Below are positions 1-7,723 of a stretch of DNA of 64,000 nt, piece by piece. This DNA comes from Nocardioides sp. YR527 (GTDB lineage Bacteria > Actinomycetota > Actinomycetes > Propionibacteriales > Nocardioidaceae). Where the stretch lies: NCBI RefSeq assembly GCF_900101045.1, contig NZ_FNFN01000007.1:62001-126000 (forward strand), read 5' to 3'. How positions within the stretch are numbered: position 1 is the stretch's first letter; each line of letters starts with the position of its first letter. Under the pieces are notes generated by a model that had not been told where the DNA came from, did no database searches, and saw nothing but the letters and a program-made list of their open reading frames with translations. The position numbers were made by a program, and so were the translations under genes.

Positions 1-247
1 GACCTACGGCGGCTTCTACCTCGGCTCCATCGGCGGCCCCGCGGCGCGGCTCGCACAGGACTGCATCAAGTCCGTCGAGGTGCTGGAGTACCCCGAGCTC
101 GGCATGGAGGCGGTCTGGAAGATCGAGGTCGAGAACTTCCCCGCCTTCATCGTCGTCGACGGCGAGGGCAACGACTTCTTCACCGACCCCTCCGGCACCA
201 CCACGGTCCCGCTCACCGGGATCAGGGTGCGCTCCAAGGAGCGCTGA
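1..247 (+). CDS. Class I fumarate hydratase, C-terminal part (5' end outside window)
   Basis: The frame enters open at base 2 and ends with TGA at 245-247, so only the last 81 residues are present. They contain GGFYLGSIGGPAARLAQD followed by ENFPAFIVVDGEGNDFF, typical of the C-terminal beta domain of single-chain class I fumarases, the [4Fe-4S] enzymes that hydrate fumarate to malate in the TCA cycle. The iron-sulfur cysteines would lie in the missing N-terminal part and cannot be checked. A class II fumarase gene lies only 6 kb downstream, so the cell appears to carry both unrelated types. A tartrate dehydratase beta-type protein is the alternative. Confidence 0.8.
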   Translation, partial: TYGGFYLGSIGGPAARLAQDCIKSVEVLEYPELGMEAVWKIEVENFPAFIVVDGEGNDFFTDPSGTTTVPLTGIRVRSKER

Positions 248-291
248 GCGCAGCACCGCACAATTCCCTGTCGCACTTCGCCTACCGGTCG

Positions 292-297
292 TAGTAT
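292..297 (+). promoter_or_regulatory. Leaderless-type -10 element (TAGTAT) for the ABC exporter operon
   Basis: TAGTAT sits exactly 7 nt upstream of the ATG at 305, with a weak -35-like CTGTCG 18 nt further upstream (268-273). There is no Shine-Dalgarno sequence between it and the start. In actinobacteria this geometry puts the transcript 5' end at the start codon, giving a leaderless mRNA. Position is seen; function is inferred. Confidence 0.55.
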
Positions 298-304
298 TCC
301 TGCT

Positions 305-1249
305 ATGTCCGATCGCGAGAGTGCGACAGAGCCGACCGGCCTGGCGCTCGACGTACGCGACCTGCGGGTGCGCTACGGCAGCAACGAGGTGCTCAAAGGC
401 GTCACCTTCTCCGCCCTGCGCGGCGAGGTCGTCGCCCTGCTCGGCCCCAACGGAGCCGGCAAGACAACGACCATCGAGGTCCTCGAAGGGTTCCGGATGC
501 CCGCGTCGGGCGACGTCTCCGTGCTGGGATCCGACCCGGCACGGGGCGACGAGAGGTGGCGGGCACGGGTCGGCGTGGTGCTCCAGTCGTGGCGCGACCA
601 CAGCCGCTGGCGGGTGCGAGACCTGCTCGACTACCACGCACGGTTCTACGCGCCGTACGCCACCGCCGAGGTCCCTCGTCCGTGGGACGTGGACGAGCTG
701 CTCGGTGTCGTGGGCCTCACCGCCCACGCCGAGCAGCGGGTGATGCGGCTCTCCGGCGGCCAGCGCCGACGGGTGGACGTCGCGATCGGCATCGTCGGCC
801 GCCCGGAGCTGGTGTTCCTCGACGAGCCGACGGCCGGCTTCGACCCGCACGCGCGACGAGAGTTCCACGAGCTGGTGCACCGGCTCTCCGACTTCGAGAA
901 CACGACCGTGCTGCTGACCACCCACGACCTGGCCGAGGCGGAGAAGCTCGCCGACCGGATCCTCGTCCTCGACCGCGGCGCGATCATCGCCGACGGCAGC
1001 CCCGACCAGCTGGCCCTCGACCTCGCGACCAAGGCGGAGGTCCGCTGGACCGTCGGGGGCGAGCGGCACGTGCACGCGGTCGAGGAGCGCGACCCGACCG
1101 AGTTCGTACGCCGCCTGCTGGCGACCGACCCCGACGTGACCGAGCTCGAGGTGAAACGGGCCAGCCTCGAGGACACCTACCTGGCGCTCGTCCAGAGGGT
1201 CGAGAGCGGCCAGGCCGAGGAGCCCGAGAAGTTGGAGGCCCTGTCATGA
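305..1249 (+). CDS. ABC transporter ATP-binding protein (ABC-2 exporter type)
   Basis: A 314-residue nucleotide-binding subunit of an exporter. It has Walker A GPNGAGKTT (about 47-55), signature LSGGQ (149-153), Walker B VFLDEP (170-175) and the switch histidine in TTHD. The roughly 80-residue C-terminal extension is usual for DrrA/CcmA-type ATPases that pair with ABC-2 permeases. The TGA overlaps the ATG of the permease (ATGA at 1246-1249), so the two are translationally coupled. The likely role is export of a drug, lipid or natural product across the membrane; the substrate cannot be read from the sequence. The start is supported by the leaderless-type promoter at 292-297. Confidence 0.92.
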   Translation: MSDRESATEPTGLALDVRDLRVRYGSNEVLKGVTFSALRGEVVALLGPNGAGKTTTIEVLEGFRMPASGDVSVLGSDPARGDERWRARVGVVLQSWRDHSRWRVRDLLDYHARFYAPYATAEVPRPWDVDELLGVVGLTAHAEQRVMRLSGGQRRRVDVAIGIVGRPELVFLDEPTAGFDPHARREFHELVHRLSDFENTTVLLTTHDLAEAEKLADRILVLDRGAIIADGSPDQLALDLATKAEVRWTVGGERHVHAVEERDPTEFVRRLLATDPDVTELEVKRASLEDTYLALVQRVESGQAEEPEKLEALS

Positions 1250-2112
1250 TCACCACCGAGACGTTGGGGGCGCGCGGTGTCGCCGTACGCGCCGGTCTGC
1301 ACCGCGGCTGGCTGGAGACGAAGTACTCGCTGACCGACGTCGGTGACATCTTCTGGATGCTCATCTTCCCGGTCAGCTTCACGGTGACTCTGTTGTTCAT
1401 GCGCGGCAGCACCGTGCCCGGCACCGACCTCGCGCTGGGCGCGATGGTGCTACCGAGCCTGATCGGGATGTCGATCGCCTTCGGTGGCCTCGCGGGCCCC
1501 GCGATGCAGATCGCCACCGACCGTGAGGACGGCACGCTGCTGCGGGCCAAGGCGACGCCCGACGGGATGCTCGGCTACCTGATCGGCAAGATCTGGTTCT
1601 TCGGGTTGACCACGCTGGCCAGCCTGGTGCTGCTCGCGATTCCCGCCGTGACGGTGATCAGCGACCTCCGGATCGACGGCCGCACGGCGCTGCTGCTCCC
1701 GGTCATCTTCGTCGTCGGCATGATCGCGACCGTCCCGATCGGATCGGCGCTGGGCTCGATCTTCAAGTCGAGCGCTCAGTCGATGCTGATCATGCTGGCC
1801 TCGATGCTGCTGATCGCGATCTCCGGCATCTTCTACCCGATCACCGCGATGCCCACGTGGCTGCAGTGGGTCGGGCAGGTCTTCCCCTTCTACTGGCTCG
1901 GGCTCGGCACGCGGTCCGCGATGATGCCTGCGGGGGCGGAGGCGGCCGAGATCGGAGACTCCTGGCGTACGGCCGAGATGTTCGCCGTCCTCGGCGTCTG
2001 GGCTGTCGTCGGCCTCGTGCTGGCCCCGATCGTGCTCCGCCGGATGGCCCGCCGCCAGACCGGCTCCGCGATCGCGGCCGCGCGCGAGAAGATCATGACC
2101 AGGGGCTACTGA
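1246..2112 (+). CDS. ABC-2 type transporter permease
   Basis: A 288-residue membrane subunit starting at the ATG inside the ATGA overlap with the ATPase gene. It shows about six hydrophobic segments, for example MLIFPVSFTVTLLF, GMIATVPIGSALGSIF and MLIMLASMLLIAISGIFYP, and the ABC-2 signature region with the typical FYPITAMPTWLQWVGQVFPFY before the last segments. It should form a dimeric export channel energised by the upstream ATPase. The next gene, a small XRE regulator, starts 3 nt after its stop, so all three are probably one transcript. The substrate is unknown. Confidence 0.9.
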   Translation: MITTETLGARGVAVRAGLHRGWLETKYSLTDVGDIFWMLIFPVSFTVTLLFMRGSTVPGTDLALGAMVLPSLIGMSIAFGGLAGPAMQIATDREDGTLLRAKATPDGMLGYLIGKIWFFGLTTLASLVLLAIPAVTVISDLRIDGRTALLLPVIFVVGMIATVPIGSALGSIFKSSAQSMLIMLASMLLIAISGIFYPITAMPTWLQWVGQVFPFYWLGLGTRSAMMPAGAEAAEIGDSWRTAEMFAVLGVWAVVGLVLAPIVLRRMARRQTGSAIAAAREKIMTRGY

Positions 2113-2115
2113 CCA

Positions 2116-2349
2116 GTGGCCAACGAACCGGACACCGTCTACAACCGGATCGCGATGCTACGTGCCGAGCGCGGCATCTCCCGTCGGGAGCTCGCCGACG
2201 CCCTCGGCGTCCACTACCAGACCGTCGGTTACCTCGAGCGGGGCGAGTACAGCCCGTCGCTGCACCTCGCTTTTCGGATCGCCTCCTATTTCGGCGTCAC
2301 CGTCGAGGTCGTCTTCGCGATCGAGCCGTTCAAGCGTCTCGGCGACTGA
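2116..2349 (+). CDS. Small XRE-family HTH transcriptional regulator
   Basis: A 77-residue protein that is almost only a Cro/C1-type helix-turn-helix: RAERGISRRELADALGVHYQ followed by TVGYLERGEYSPSLHLAFRI. It starts with GTG 3 nt after the ABC-2 permease stop. Such minimal XRE proteins at the end of ABC-2 operons (YozG-like) usually autoregulate the operon. The length is standard for this type and nothing is missing. Confidence 0.88.
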   Translation: MANEPDTVYNRIAMLRAERGISRRELADALGVHYQTVGYLERGEYSPSLHLAFRIASYFGVTVEVVFAIEPFKRLGD

Positions 2350-2374
2350 TCCCCGACGATGCGGGGCGACCGGC

Positions 2375-2380
2375 TAGGTT
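2375..2380 (+). promoter_or_regulatory. Probable -10 element (TAGGTT) for the zinc-ribbon gene
   Basis: GGCTAGGTTGA is a good extended -10 with a predicted transcript start near 2387. A clear Shine-Dalgarno (GAGGAGA around 2405-2411) precedes the ATG at 2416, so unlike several other genes here this transcript would carry a short leader. Confidence 0.4.
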
Positions 2381-2415
2381 GATGGGCGCCGATCCCCGAC
2401 GACGAGGAGACCCCC

Positions 2416-2712
2416 ATGCAGTGCCCCATCGACGGTGCCACCCTGGTGATGAGCGAGCGCCAAGGCATCGAGATCGACTACTGCCCGCAGTGCCGTGGCG
2501 TGTGGCTGGACCGCGGCGAGATCGACAAGATCATCGAGCGGTCCGTCGGCGCCCCGCAGCCCGGCAGCTACCAGCAGCCCCGCCAGGAGAAGCGCGACGA
2601 GCGACGCTATGAGAAGCGGGAGTACGAGCGGCGCGACTATGACGACGACCGCCGCCACGACAACCGCCGCGGCCATCACCGCGAGTCCTGGCTGGGTGAC
2701 CTCTTCGGCTGA
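2416..2712 (+). CDS. TFIIB-type zinc-ribbon protein (zf-TFIIB domain)
   Basis: A 98-residue protein. Residues 1-45 form a zinc-ribbon domain with the hallmark YCPQCRGVWLDRGE at about 22-35; the first knuckle reads CPID instead of CxxC, so only three cysteines are available unless the aspartate acts as fourth ligand. The remainder is a highly charged, Arg/Asp/Tyr-rich tail (many RRDYDDD-like runs) ending WLGDLFG, probably disordered. The family is common in actinobacteria with unknown function; nucleic-acid or protein binding is inferred only. It has its own promoter and a shared terminator downstream. Confidence 0.82.
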   Translation: MQCPIDGATLVMSERQGIEIDYCPQCRGVWLDRGEIDKIIERSVGAPQPGSYQQPRQEKRDERRYEKREYERRDYDDDRRHDNRRGHHRESWLGDLFG

Positions 2713-2743
2713 TCCTGCCGGGGCCACGAACGCACCCGATGGT

Positions 2744-2778
2744 CCCTGCGACACCTCGCCATGCGGCGTGTCGCAGGG
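2744..2778. terminator. Bidirectional hairpin between convergent genes
   Basis: Perfect 11-bp arms CCCTGCGACAC (2744-2754) and GTGTCGCAGGG (2768-2778), with an inner CGCC/GGCG pair in the loop. It lies between the stop of the zinc-ribbon gene and the stop of the convergent acetyltransferase gene. No U-tract is present, as is usual in actinobacteria. Confidence 0.6.
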
Positions 2779-2793
2779 GCTTGCGCTCGTGGC

Positions 2794-3360
2794 TCAGGTC
2801 GCTGCGGTGCCCCGTTGCCGGGCGAGCCACTCCCGGCGGAGCAGTCCGAAGACCCACGAGTCCGAGACGTCGCCGTTCACGACGCAGTCCTCGCGAAGCG
2901 TCCCCTCCAGCCTGAAGCCGAGCTTCTCCAGCACGCGGGCGGAGGGGGCGTTGCGGGTGTCGGCCTCGGCCTGGACGCGGTTCAGGTCCAGCGTGTCGAA
3001 CGCCCACTCCAGCAGCGCGCCCACGGCTTCGGTCGCGATGCCCTGGCCCCATCCGGCCCGGGCGAGGCAGTAGCCCAGCGAGGCGCTGCGGAACTCGGGG
3101 TTCCAGGAGTTCAGAGTGCACCAGCCGACGAAGGTGGAGTCGCGCTCGATGACCAGCCGCGCCCCGCTCCCCTCCTCCGCCATCGCGTGGCTCCGGGCGA
3201 TGAACTGCCCGGCACGCGCCGGCTCGGTCCAGGGCGGCGAGTCCCAGTAGCGCAGCACGTACTCGTCGCTCTGGAGCGCGAACAGCGGCTCGGCATCGGC
3301 GTCGGTGAACGGCCGCAGCCGCAACCGCTCGGTCGTCATCGTCGGCGTGGGCAGCGGCAC
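2794..3360 (-). CDS. GNAT-family N-acetyltransferase (RimJ/RimL-like)
   Basis: A 188-residue acetyltransferase. The N-terminus LRLRPFTDADAEPLFAL and the acetyl-CoA loop region AGWGQGIATEAVGALLEWAF, then NRVQAEADTRNAPSARVLEK and LGFRLEGTLRE, are the conserved blocks of the RimJ/RimL (Acetyltransf_3) group. These use acetyl-CoA to modify N-terminal or side-chain amines of proteins or small molecules; the acceptor is unknown. The start is a GTG; an in-frame ATG at codon 8 (just before TTERLRLRPF) is an equally plausible start. It is transcribed alone. Confidence 0.88.
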   Translation of the reverse strand: MPLPTPTMTTERLRLRPFTDADAEPLFALQSDEYVLRYWDSPPWTEPARAGQFIARSHAMAEEGSGARLVIERDSTFVGWCTLNSWNPEFRSASLGYCLARAGWGQGIATEAVGALLEWAFDTLDLNRVQAEADTRNAPSARVLEKLGFRLEGTLREDCVVNGDVSDSWVFGLLRREWLARQRGTAAT

Positions 3361-3422
3361 CCGCTCATCCTGTCAGCGACCGGGTGCCCTCGGGAAACGG
3401 GTTTCCGTGACGTCCCGCGGCA

Positions 3423-4448
3423 TCACCCGATGATGCGATCCGCCCGGGCCGACTCCTCGTGAGCAGCCTCGACGGCCTTGGCCGCCTCGTGCTCGGCCTG
3501 CTCGATGGCGTCGCGAGGCGAGGGGACCGGCGGCGTACGTCGTGCGTCGCCGTTCTCCGAGACCTTCGCCGGCCGCATCGAGGAGGCGTTGTCGGAGAAG
3601 GCGCCGGTGACCGTACGCATCGCCTCGGTGAGCTCGCCGGGGATGACCCAGAACGAGTTGCCGTGCGAGGCGAGCGAGGGCAGCATCTCGAGGTACTTGT
3701 AGGCCAGGACCTTGGCGTCGGCGTCGTTGGCGTGGACCGCCTGGAAGACCCGCTCCAGCGCCGTGGCCTCACCCTCGGCCTCGAGGATCCGGGCCTGCTG
3801 GTTGCCCTCCGCCTCCAGGATGGACTTCTGCCGGGTGCCCTCGGCCTCGAGGATCAGCGAGGCTCGCTTGCCCTCCGCGTGCAGGATGGCGGCGCGCTTG
3901 TCACGCTCGGCGCGCATCTGCTTCTCCATCGCCTCCTTGATCGAGGCCGGCGGGTCGATCGCCTTGATCTCGACCCGGTTGACCCGGATCCCCCACTTCC
4001 CGGTGGCGTCGTCGAGCACCTCGCGCAGCCGCGCGTTGATCGTCTCGCGCGAGGTCAGGGTGCTCTCCAGGTCCATCGAGCCGATCAGGTTTCGCAGTGT
4101 GGTGACCGTGAGCTGGTCGATCGCCTGCAGGTAGTTGGCGACCTCGTAGGCCGCCGACCGCGGGTCGGTGATCTGGTAGTAGAGGACCGTGTCGATGTTG
4201 ACCACCAGGTTGTCCTCGGTGATCACCGGTCGCGGGTTGGAAGAGTAGACCGTCTCACGCACGTCCAGCTTGGTGTTGACCCGGTCCACCAGCGGGATCA
4301 CGAAGTTGAGCCCCGGCTGCAGGGTGATCCGGTAGCGCCCGAAGCGCTCGATGTTGTAGCGCCGGGCCTGTGGCACGATCCGCACCGTCGAGGCGACCGC
4401 CCCCACCACCAGCGCGACCATGACCAGAACGATCAGCAGAAGTTCCAT
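3423..4448 (-). CDS. SPFH/Band 7 membrane-anchored protein (stomatin/QmcA-like)
   Basis: A 341-residue protein with one N-terminal membrane segment (residues 2-22, LLLIVLVMVALVVGAVAS) followed by an SPFH domain (VPQARRYNIERFGRYRITLQ, then PGLNFVIPLVDRV) and a long Ala/Glu-rich coiled-coil with repeated EAEGxxQ units (about 190-235). SPFH proteins oligomerise into membrane microdomain rings and protect or organise membrane proteases. It lies directly downstream of an NfeD-like gene (15-nt gap), the classic operon partner, which supports the assignment. Confidence 0.93.
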   Translation of the reverse strand: MELLLIVLVMVALVVGAVASTVRIVPQARRYNIERFGRYRITLQPGLNFVIPLVDRVNTKLDVRETVYSSNPRPVITEDNLVVNIDTVLYYQITDPRSAAYEVANYLQAIDQLTVTTLRNLIGSMDLESTLTSRETINARLREVLDDATGKWGIRVNRVEIKAIDPPASIKEAMEKQMRAERDKRAAILHAEGKRASLILEAEGTRQKSILEAEGNQQARILEAEGEATALERVFQAVHANDADAKVLAYKYLEMLPSLASHGNSFWVIPGELTEAMRTVTGAFSDNASSMRPAKVSENGDARRTPPVPSPRDAIEQAEHEAAKAVEAAHEESARADRIIG

Positions 4449-4463
4449 CTCGTACGCCCTCCT

Positions 4464-4910
4464 CTAGGGGGACAGCGACAGCGGGTCGCGCGGGTGCACG
4501 AGCGCCGTCGCGCCTTCGATCTCGAGTACGTCCACCCGGCATCCGACCGGGATGATCAGGTCCTCGTCATAGGGTCTGGCCGACCATTCCTCACCCGCGA
4601 GGCGCACCAGTCCGTGCTCGAAGCTGACCTCCGCGGTGACGACCGCCTGACGACCGATGAGAGCGTCGGTGCCGTCCCGCACCGCCGGCGGCAAGGACAT
4701 GTGGCGACGCGCGACCGGTCGCACCAGCAGCACGCTGCCGCCGCCCGCGACGACGAAGACGAGCAGCTGCACCAGCACCGGCGCGCCGAGGGCCGCGCTG
4801 CCCGCGGCAAGCAGCGCCCCGCCGGCGACGAAAGCGAACGCCAGCGTCATCGTGAACGCCTCGGCCACTCCGAGCAGCACCGCGACGAGGATCCAGAAGA
4901 ACGACCACAT
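4464..4910 (-). CDS. NfeD-like membrane protein (SPFH partner)
   Basis: A 148-residue protein starting MWSFFWILVAVLLGVAEAF; the frame stays open 18 codons further upstream but that part is not hydrophobic and the membrane segment fits a start at 4910. Two to three membrane segments (about 1-70) are followed by an OB-fold NfeD domain containing LIGRQAVVTAEVSFEHGLVR and SARPYDEDLIIPVGCRVDVL. NfeD short forms accompany stomatin-like SPFH proteins in membrane-quality operons, as here. Confidence 0.9.
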   Translation of the reverse strand: MWSFFWILVAVLLGVAEAFTMTLAFAFVAGGALLAAGSAALGAPVLVQLLVFVVAGGGSVLLVRPVARRHMSLPPAVRDGTDALIGRQAVVTAEVSFEHGLVRLAGEEWSARPYDEDLIIPVGCRVDVLEIEGATALVHPRDPLSLSP

Positions 4911-4970
4911 AAGCCCACCAGACTCGGTTTCCGACCAGCGTACTCCCGGTGTGGTGCTGATCACACGGGG

Positions 4971-5471
4971 TCAGCGAGAGTTGTTCCGCCCGTTGAGCAG
5001 TGGCAGCCCCGCCCACAGCGAGACGAACAGGATGAGGACGGCCACGGCGGCGACGACCCCTGCTCCGAAGGAGAGGACGACGTCGAAGACGAGCAGCACG
5101 ACCAGCGCCGAGACGATGGCGAAGCCCACCAGCCCGGCCCGCGCGCACAGGTGCGAGGCCGTGACCAGCCACCGCCGCTGCCGGCGACGGAACAGCATCC
5201 GGTGGAAGGAGACCGGGGCGATGATCAGGGAGGTGGTGATCACCGAACCGACGAGCACCACGAGATAGATCGCCTGCTGGTGGTCGGCCAGGTCCGGAAA
5301 GCGAGGCGAGAACGGGACCGTCAGCAGGAAACCGGTGAGGATCTGCACGCCCGTCTGCAGCACCCGGAGCTCCTGGAGGAGCTCGTTCCAGTTGCGAGTG
5401 ATCCGCTCCTCCGGCCCCTCCTCCGGACCGCCACCCTCGACCCCGTCGCTGTGCAAGCCGCTTGCGGGCAT
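4971..5471 (-). CDS. DUF6328-type four-helix membrane protein
   Basis: A 166-residue protein. A charged N-terminus (GGGPEEGPEERITRNWNELL, then QELRVLQTGVQILTGFLLTV) leads into four hydrophobic helices with an RRRQRRW cytoplasmic loop between helices 2 and 3. The ELRVxQTGVQxLxGFLL start is the hallmark of the actinobacterial DUF6328 family, whose function is unknown. Its stop is 60 nt upstream of the NfeD gene on the same strand, so it may be first gene of that operon. The N-terminus could be shorter. Confidence 0.75.
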   Translation of the reverse strand: MPASGLHSDGVEGGGPEEGPEERITRNWNELLQELRVLQTGVQILTGFLLTVPFSPRFPDLADHQQAIYLVVLVGSVITTSLIIAPVSFHRMLFRRRQRRWLVTASHLCARAGLVGFAIVSALVVLLVFDVVLSFGAGVVAAVAVLILFVSLWAGLPLLNGRNNSR

Positions 5472-5539
5472 CAGTACACCGGCCGTCCCCAGTCATCGCT
5501 CATGAAGGGCCCGGTACCCACATCGGACACAATGGAAGC

Positions 5540-6211
5540 GTGAGCGGGACGGAATCGGTGATCGTCGACGGTGGACTGGCCCTGCGGCATCGGGCGGACG
5601 GTCATCTGGAGCTGCGGGCCAACGGGATCTTCGTGATGGACACCCGGGAGACCTCGACCGAGAAGGCGCTGGCCACGCACGCGCTCGAGCTGCACCCGGA
5701 GCCGAAGCACGTGCTCATCGGCGGCCTCGGGCTCGGGTTCACGCTCGAGGCGGTGCTGGCCGACCCGCGGGTCGAGGCGGTCACGGTCGTCGAGATCGAG
5801 CCGCGCCTGGTCGAGTGGATGCGCACCGGGAGGATCCCGCACGGTCCCGAGCTCCTCGACGACGATCGCGTTCACATCGAGGTCGCCGACGTGGCGGTGG
5901 TCCTGCGGGAGAGCCGGCCGGACGCCTACGACGTCGTGCTGCTGGACGTCGACAACGGCCCCGGCTACCTGGTGCATGACGCCAACGGGGCGCTCTACGA
6001 GGCGCCTGCGCTCGCCGATGCGCGGCAGGCGACGGCCCCGGGTGGCACTGTGGTGGTGTGGTCGGCGGCGAAGGCTCCGGCGCTGCTGGAGGTGATGGCG
6101 CAGGTCTTCGACGACGCCGAGGCACTCTCCTACCCGGTCGACCTGCAGGGCCACTCGGAGACGTACTGGCTCTATGTGGGCACGGTCTCGCAAGGGAATG
6201 GCACCAACTAG
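5540..6211 (+). CDS. Spermidine-synthase-like, SAM-dependent methyltransferase fold protein
   Basis: A 223-residue protein with GTG start at 5540; the frame is open further left but the family fold starts here. It has the Rossmann motif HVLIGGLGLGFTLEAVLADP, acidic strand TVVEIEP, and DAYDVVLLDVDNGPGYLV at the position of the catalytic acidic residues in polyamine synthases. It lacks the usual N-terminal beta-barrel, as do many short actinobacterial homologs. A true polyamine synthase role is unproven; nearby genes give no pathway. It is 18 nt upstream of fumC. Confidence 0.75.
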   Translation: MSGTESVIVDGGLALRHRADGHLELRANGIFVMDTRETSTEKALATHALELHPEPKHVLIGGLGLGFTLEAVLADPRVEAVTVVEIEPRLVEWMRTGRIPHGPELLDDDRVHIEVADVAVVLRESRPDAYDVVLLDVDNGPGYLVHDANGALYEAPALADARQATAPGGTVVVWSAAKAPALLEVMAQVFDDAEALSYPVDLQGHSETYWLYVGTVSQGNGTN

Positions 6212-6229
6212 TCAAAGGTTGAACCAGAC

Positions 6230-7618
6230 ATGGACGACATGAGCTTCCGCATCGAGCACGACTCCATGGGTGAGGTCCGGGTCCCGACGGACGCGCTGTG
6301 GCGTGCCCAGACCCAGCGGGCCGTGGAGAACTTCCCCATCTCGGGCACGCCCATCGAGCCGGCGCTGATCCATGCGATCGGCCATGTGAAGGCGGCCGCG
6401 GCCAAGGCCAACTTCGACCTCGGCGTCCTGCCCGGCGACAAGGCCGAGGCGATCATCGCGGCCGCGGGCGAGGTCTCCGCGGGCCGGCACGACGACGCGT
6501 TCCCGATCGACGTCTTCCAGACCGGATCAGGCACCTCGTCCAACATGAACGCCAACGAGGTGATCGCCTCTTTGGTGGCACTCGCCGGCGGCGACGTACA
6601 CCCCAATGACCACGTCAACGCCTCCCAGTCCTCCAACGACACCTTCCCGACCGCGATCCACGTCGCCGCCGCCGTCGCCGTCACCGAGCAGCTACTGCCC
6701 GCGATCGACGTGCTGGCCGGCTCGCTGGAGGCGAAGGCCGAGGAGTTCTCCAGCCTGGTGAAGTCGGGACGTACGCACCTGATGGACGCGACGCCGGTCA
6801 CCCTGGGCCAAGAGTTCGGAGGGTACGCGGCCACCGTCCGCTACGCGGCCGAGCGGCTCGAGTCCGTGCTCCCCCGCGTACGCGAGCTGGCGCTCGGCGG
6901 CACCGCGGTCGGGACCGGCATCAACACGCCCGCCGGCTTCCCGCAGGCCGTGATCGCCGACCTGTCCAACCGCACCGGGCAGCCGTTCACCGAGGCCCGC
7001 AACCACTTCGAGGCCCAGGGCACCCGCGACTCGCTGGTCGAGCTCTCCGGCGTCCTGAAGACGCTCGCGGTCGGCCTGATCAAGATCAACAACGACCTGC
7101 GCTGGATGTCGTCGGGCCCCACCACCGGCCTCGCCGAGATCCACCTGCCCGACCTCCAGCCGGGCTCCTCGATCATGCCCGGCAAGGTCAACCCGGTCGT
7201 ACCGGAGGCCACCTTGATGGTGGCCTTCCAGGTGATCGGCAACGACGCAGCGGTGACCGCCGCCGGCGCCTCGGGCGCCTTCGAGCTCAACGTCGCGATG
7301 CCGGTGATGGCCCGCAACATCCTGGAGTCGATCCGCCTGCTCGCCACCTCGATGACCGTCCTGGCCGAGCGCACCGTCGACGGGATCGTCCCCGTACCCG
7401 AGCGTCTTCGCGCCTACGCCGAGTCCTCCCCCTCGATCGTCACGCCGCTGAACAAGTACATCGGCTACGAGGCCGCCGCCAAGGTCGCCAAGCAGGCCCT
7501 CGCCGAGGGCGCCACGATCAAGGAGACCGTGATCAAGCTCGGCTACGTCGCCGACGGCACCCTGACCGAGGCCCAGCTGGACGAGGCCCTGGACGTCGAG
7601 TCGATGACCCACCCCTGA
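6230..7618 (+). CDS. fumC: Class II fumarate hydratase (fumarase C)
   Basis: A 462-residue, full-length member of the fumarase/aspartase superfamily. It carries the signature GSSIMPGKVNPVVPE (about 315-329), the TGSGTSSNMNANEV block and SGRTHLMDATPVTLGQEFGG, which includes the catalytic HxxxxxPxxxGQ region. It hydrates fumarate to L-malate in the TCA cycle without an iron-sulfur cluster, so it tolerates oxygen. An alternative start is three codons in (6239); a weak AAAGG lies about 12 nt before the first ATG. A second, class I fumarase ends at 247. Confidence 0.96.
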   Translation: MDDMSFRIEHDSMGEVRVPTDALWRAQTQRAVENFPISGTPIEPALIHAIGHVKAAAAKANFDLGVLPGDKAEAIIAAAGEVSAGRHDDAFPIDVFQTGSGTSSNMNANEVIASLVALAGGDVHPNDHVNASQSSNDTFPTAIHVAAAVAVTEQLLPAIDVLAGSLEAKAEEFSSLVKSGRTHLMDATPVTLGQEFGGYAATVRYAAERLESVLPRVRELALGGTAVGTGINTPAGFPQAVIADLSNRTGQPFTEARNHFEAQGTRDSLVELSGVLKTLAVGLIKINNDLRWMSSGPTTGLAEIHLPDLQPGSSIMPGKVNPVVPEATLMVAFQVIGNDAAVTAAGASGAFELNVAMPVMARNILESIRLLATSMTVLAERTVDGIVPVPERLRAYAESSPSIVTPLNKYIGYEAAAKVAKQALAEGATIKETVIKLGYVADGTLTEAQLDEALDVESMTHP

Positions 7619-7623
7619 AATCG

Positions 7624-7717
7624 CCGAGTCGGCTCATCCTGACCAAAAACATCGCCGAGTCGGCTCGTTATGACGAGCCGACTCGGCGATTTTCTACGTC
7701 AGGATGAGCCGACTCGG
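7624..7717. repeat. Nested inverted repeat with four GCCGA(G/C)TCGGC cores; bidirectional terminator
   Basis: An inner hairpin has perfect 18-bp arms (7651-7668 and 7673-7690, loop TATG) followed by TTT on the right and, read leftward, by GTTTTTG. It is enclosed by a second pair of perfect 20-bp arms (7624-7643 and 7698-7717). Each arm contains the near-palindrome GCCGA(G/C)TCGGC, so four copies occur in 94 bp. It lies between convergent fumC and the transglycosylase gene and should stop transcription both ways; the outer ring is unusual for a simple terminator and resembles a REP-type unit. Confidence 0.85.
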
Positions 7718-7723
7718 GGTCGC

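Noticed and set aside
2416..2712. Broken zinc ribbon (first CxxC reads CPID)
   Set aside because: I recall the same CPxD form in other actinobacterial homologs, so it is probably a normal family variant and not a defect.
3459..5543. Long open frame (694 codons) on the plus strand
   Set aside because: It runs antisense to the SPFH, NfeD and DUF6328 genes and its translation is low-complexity Arg/Asp/Val-rich; a shadow of high-GC codon usage.
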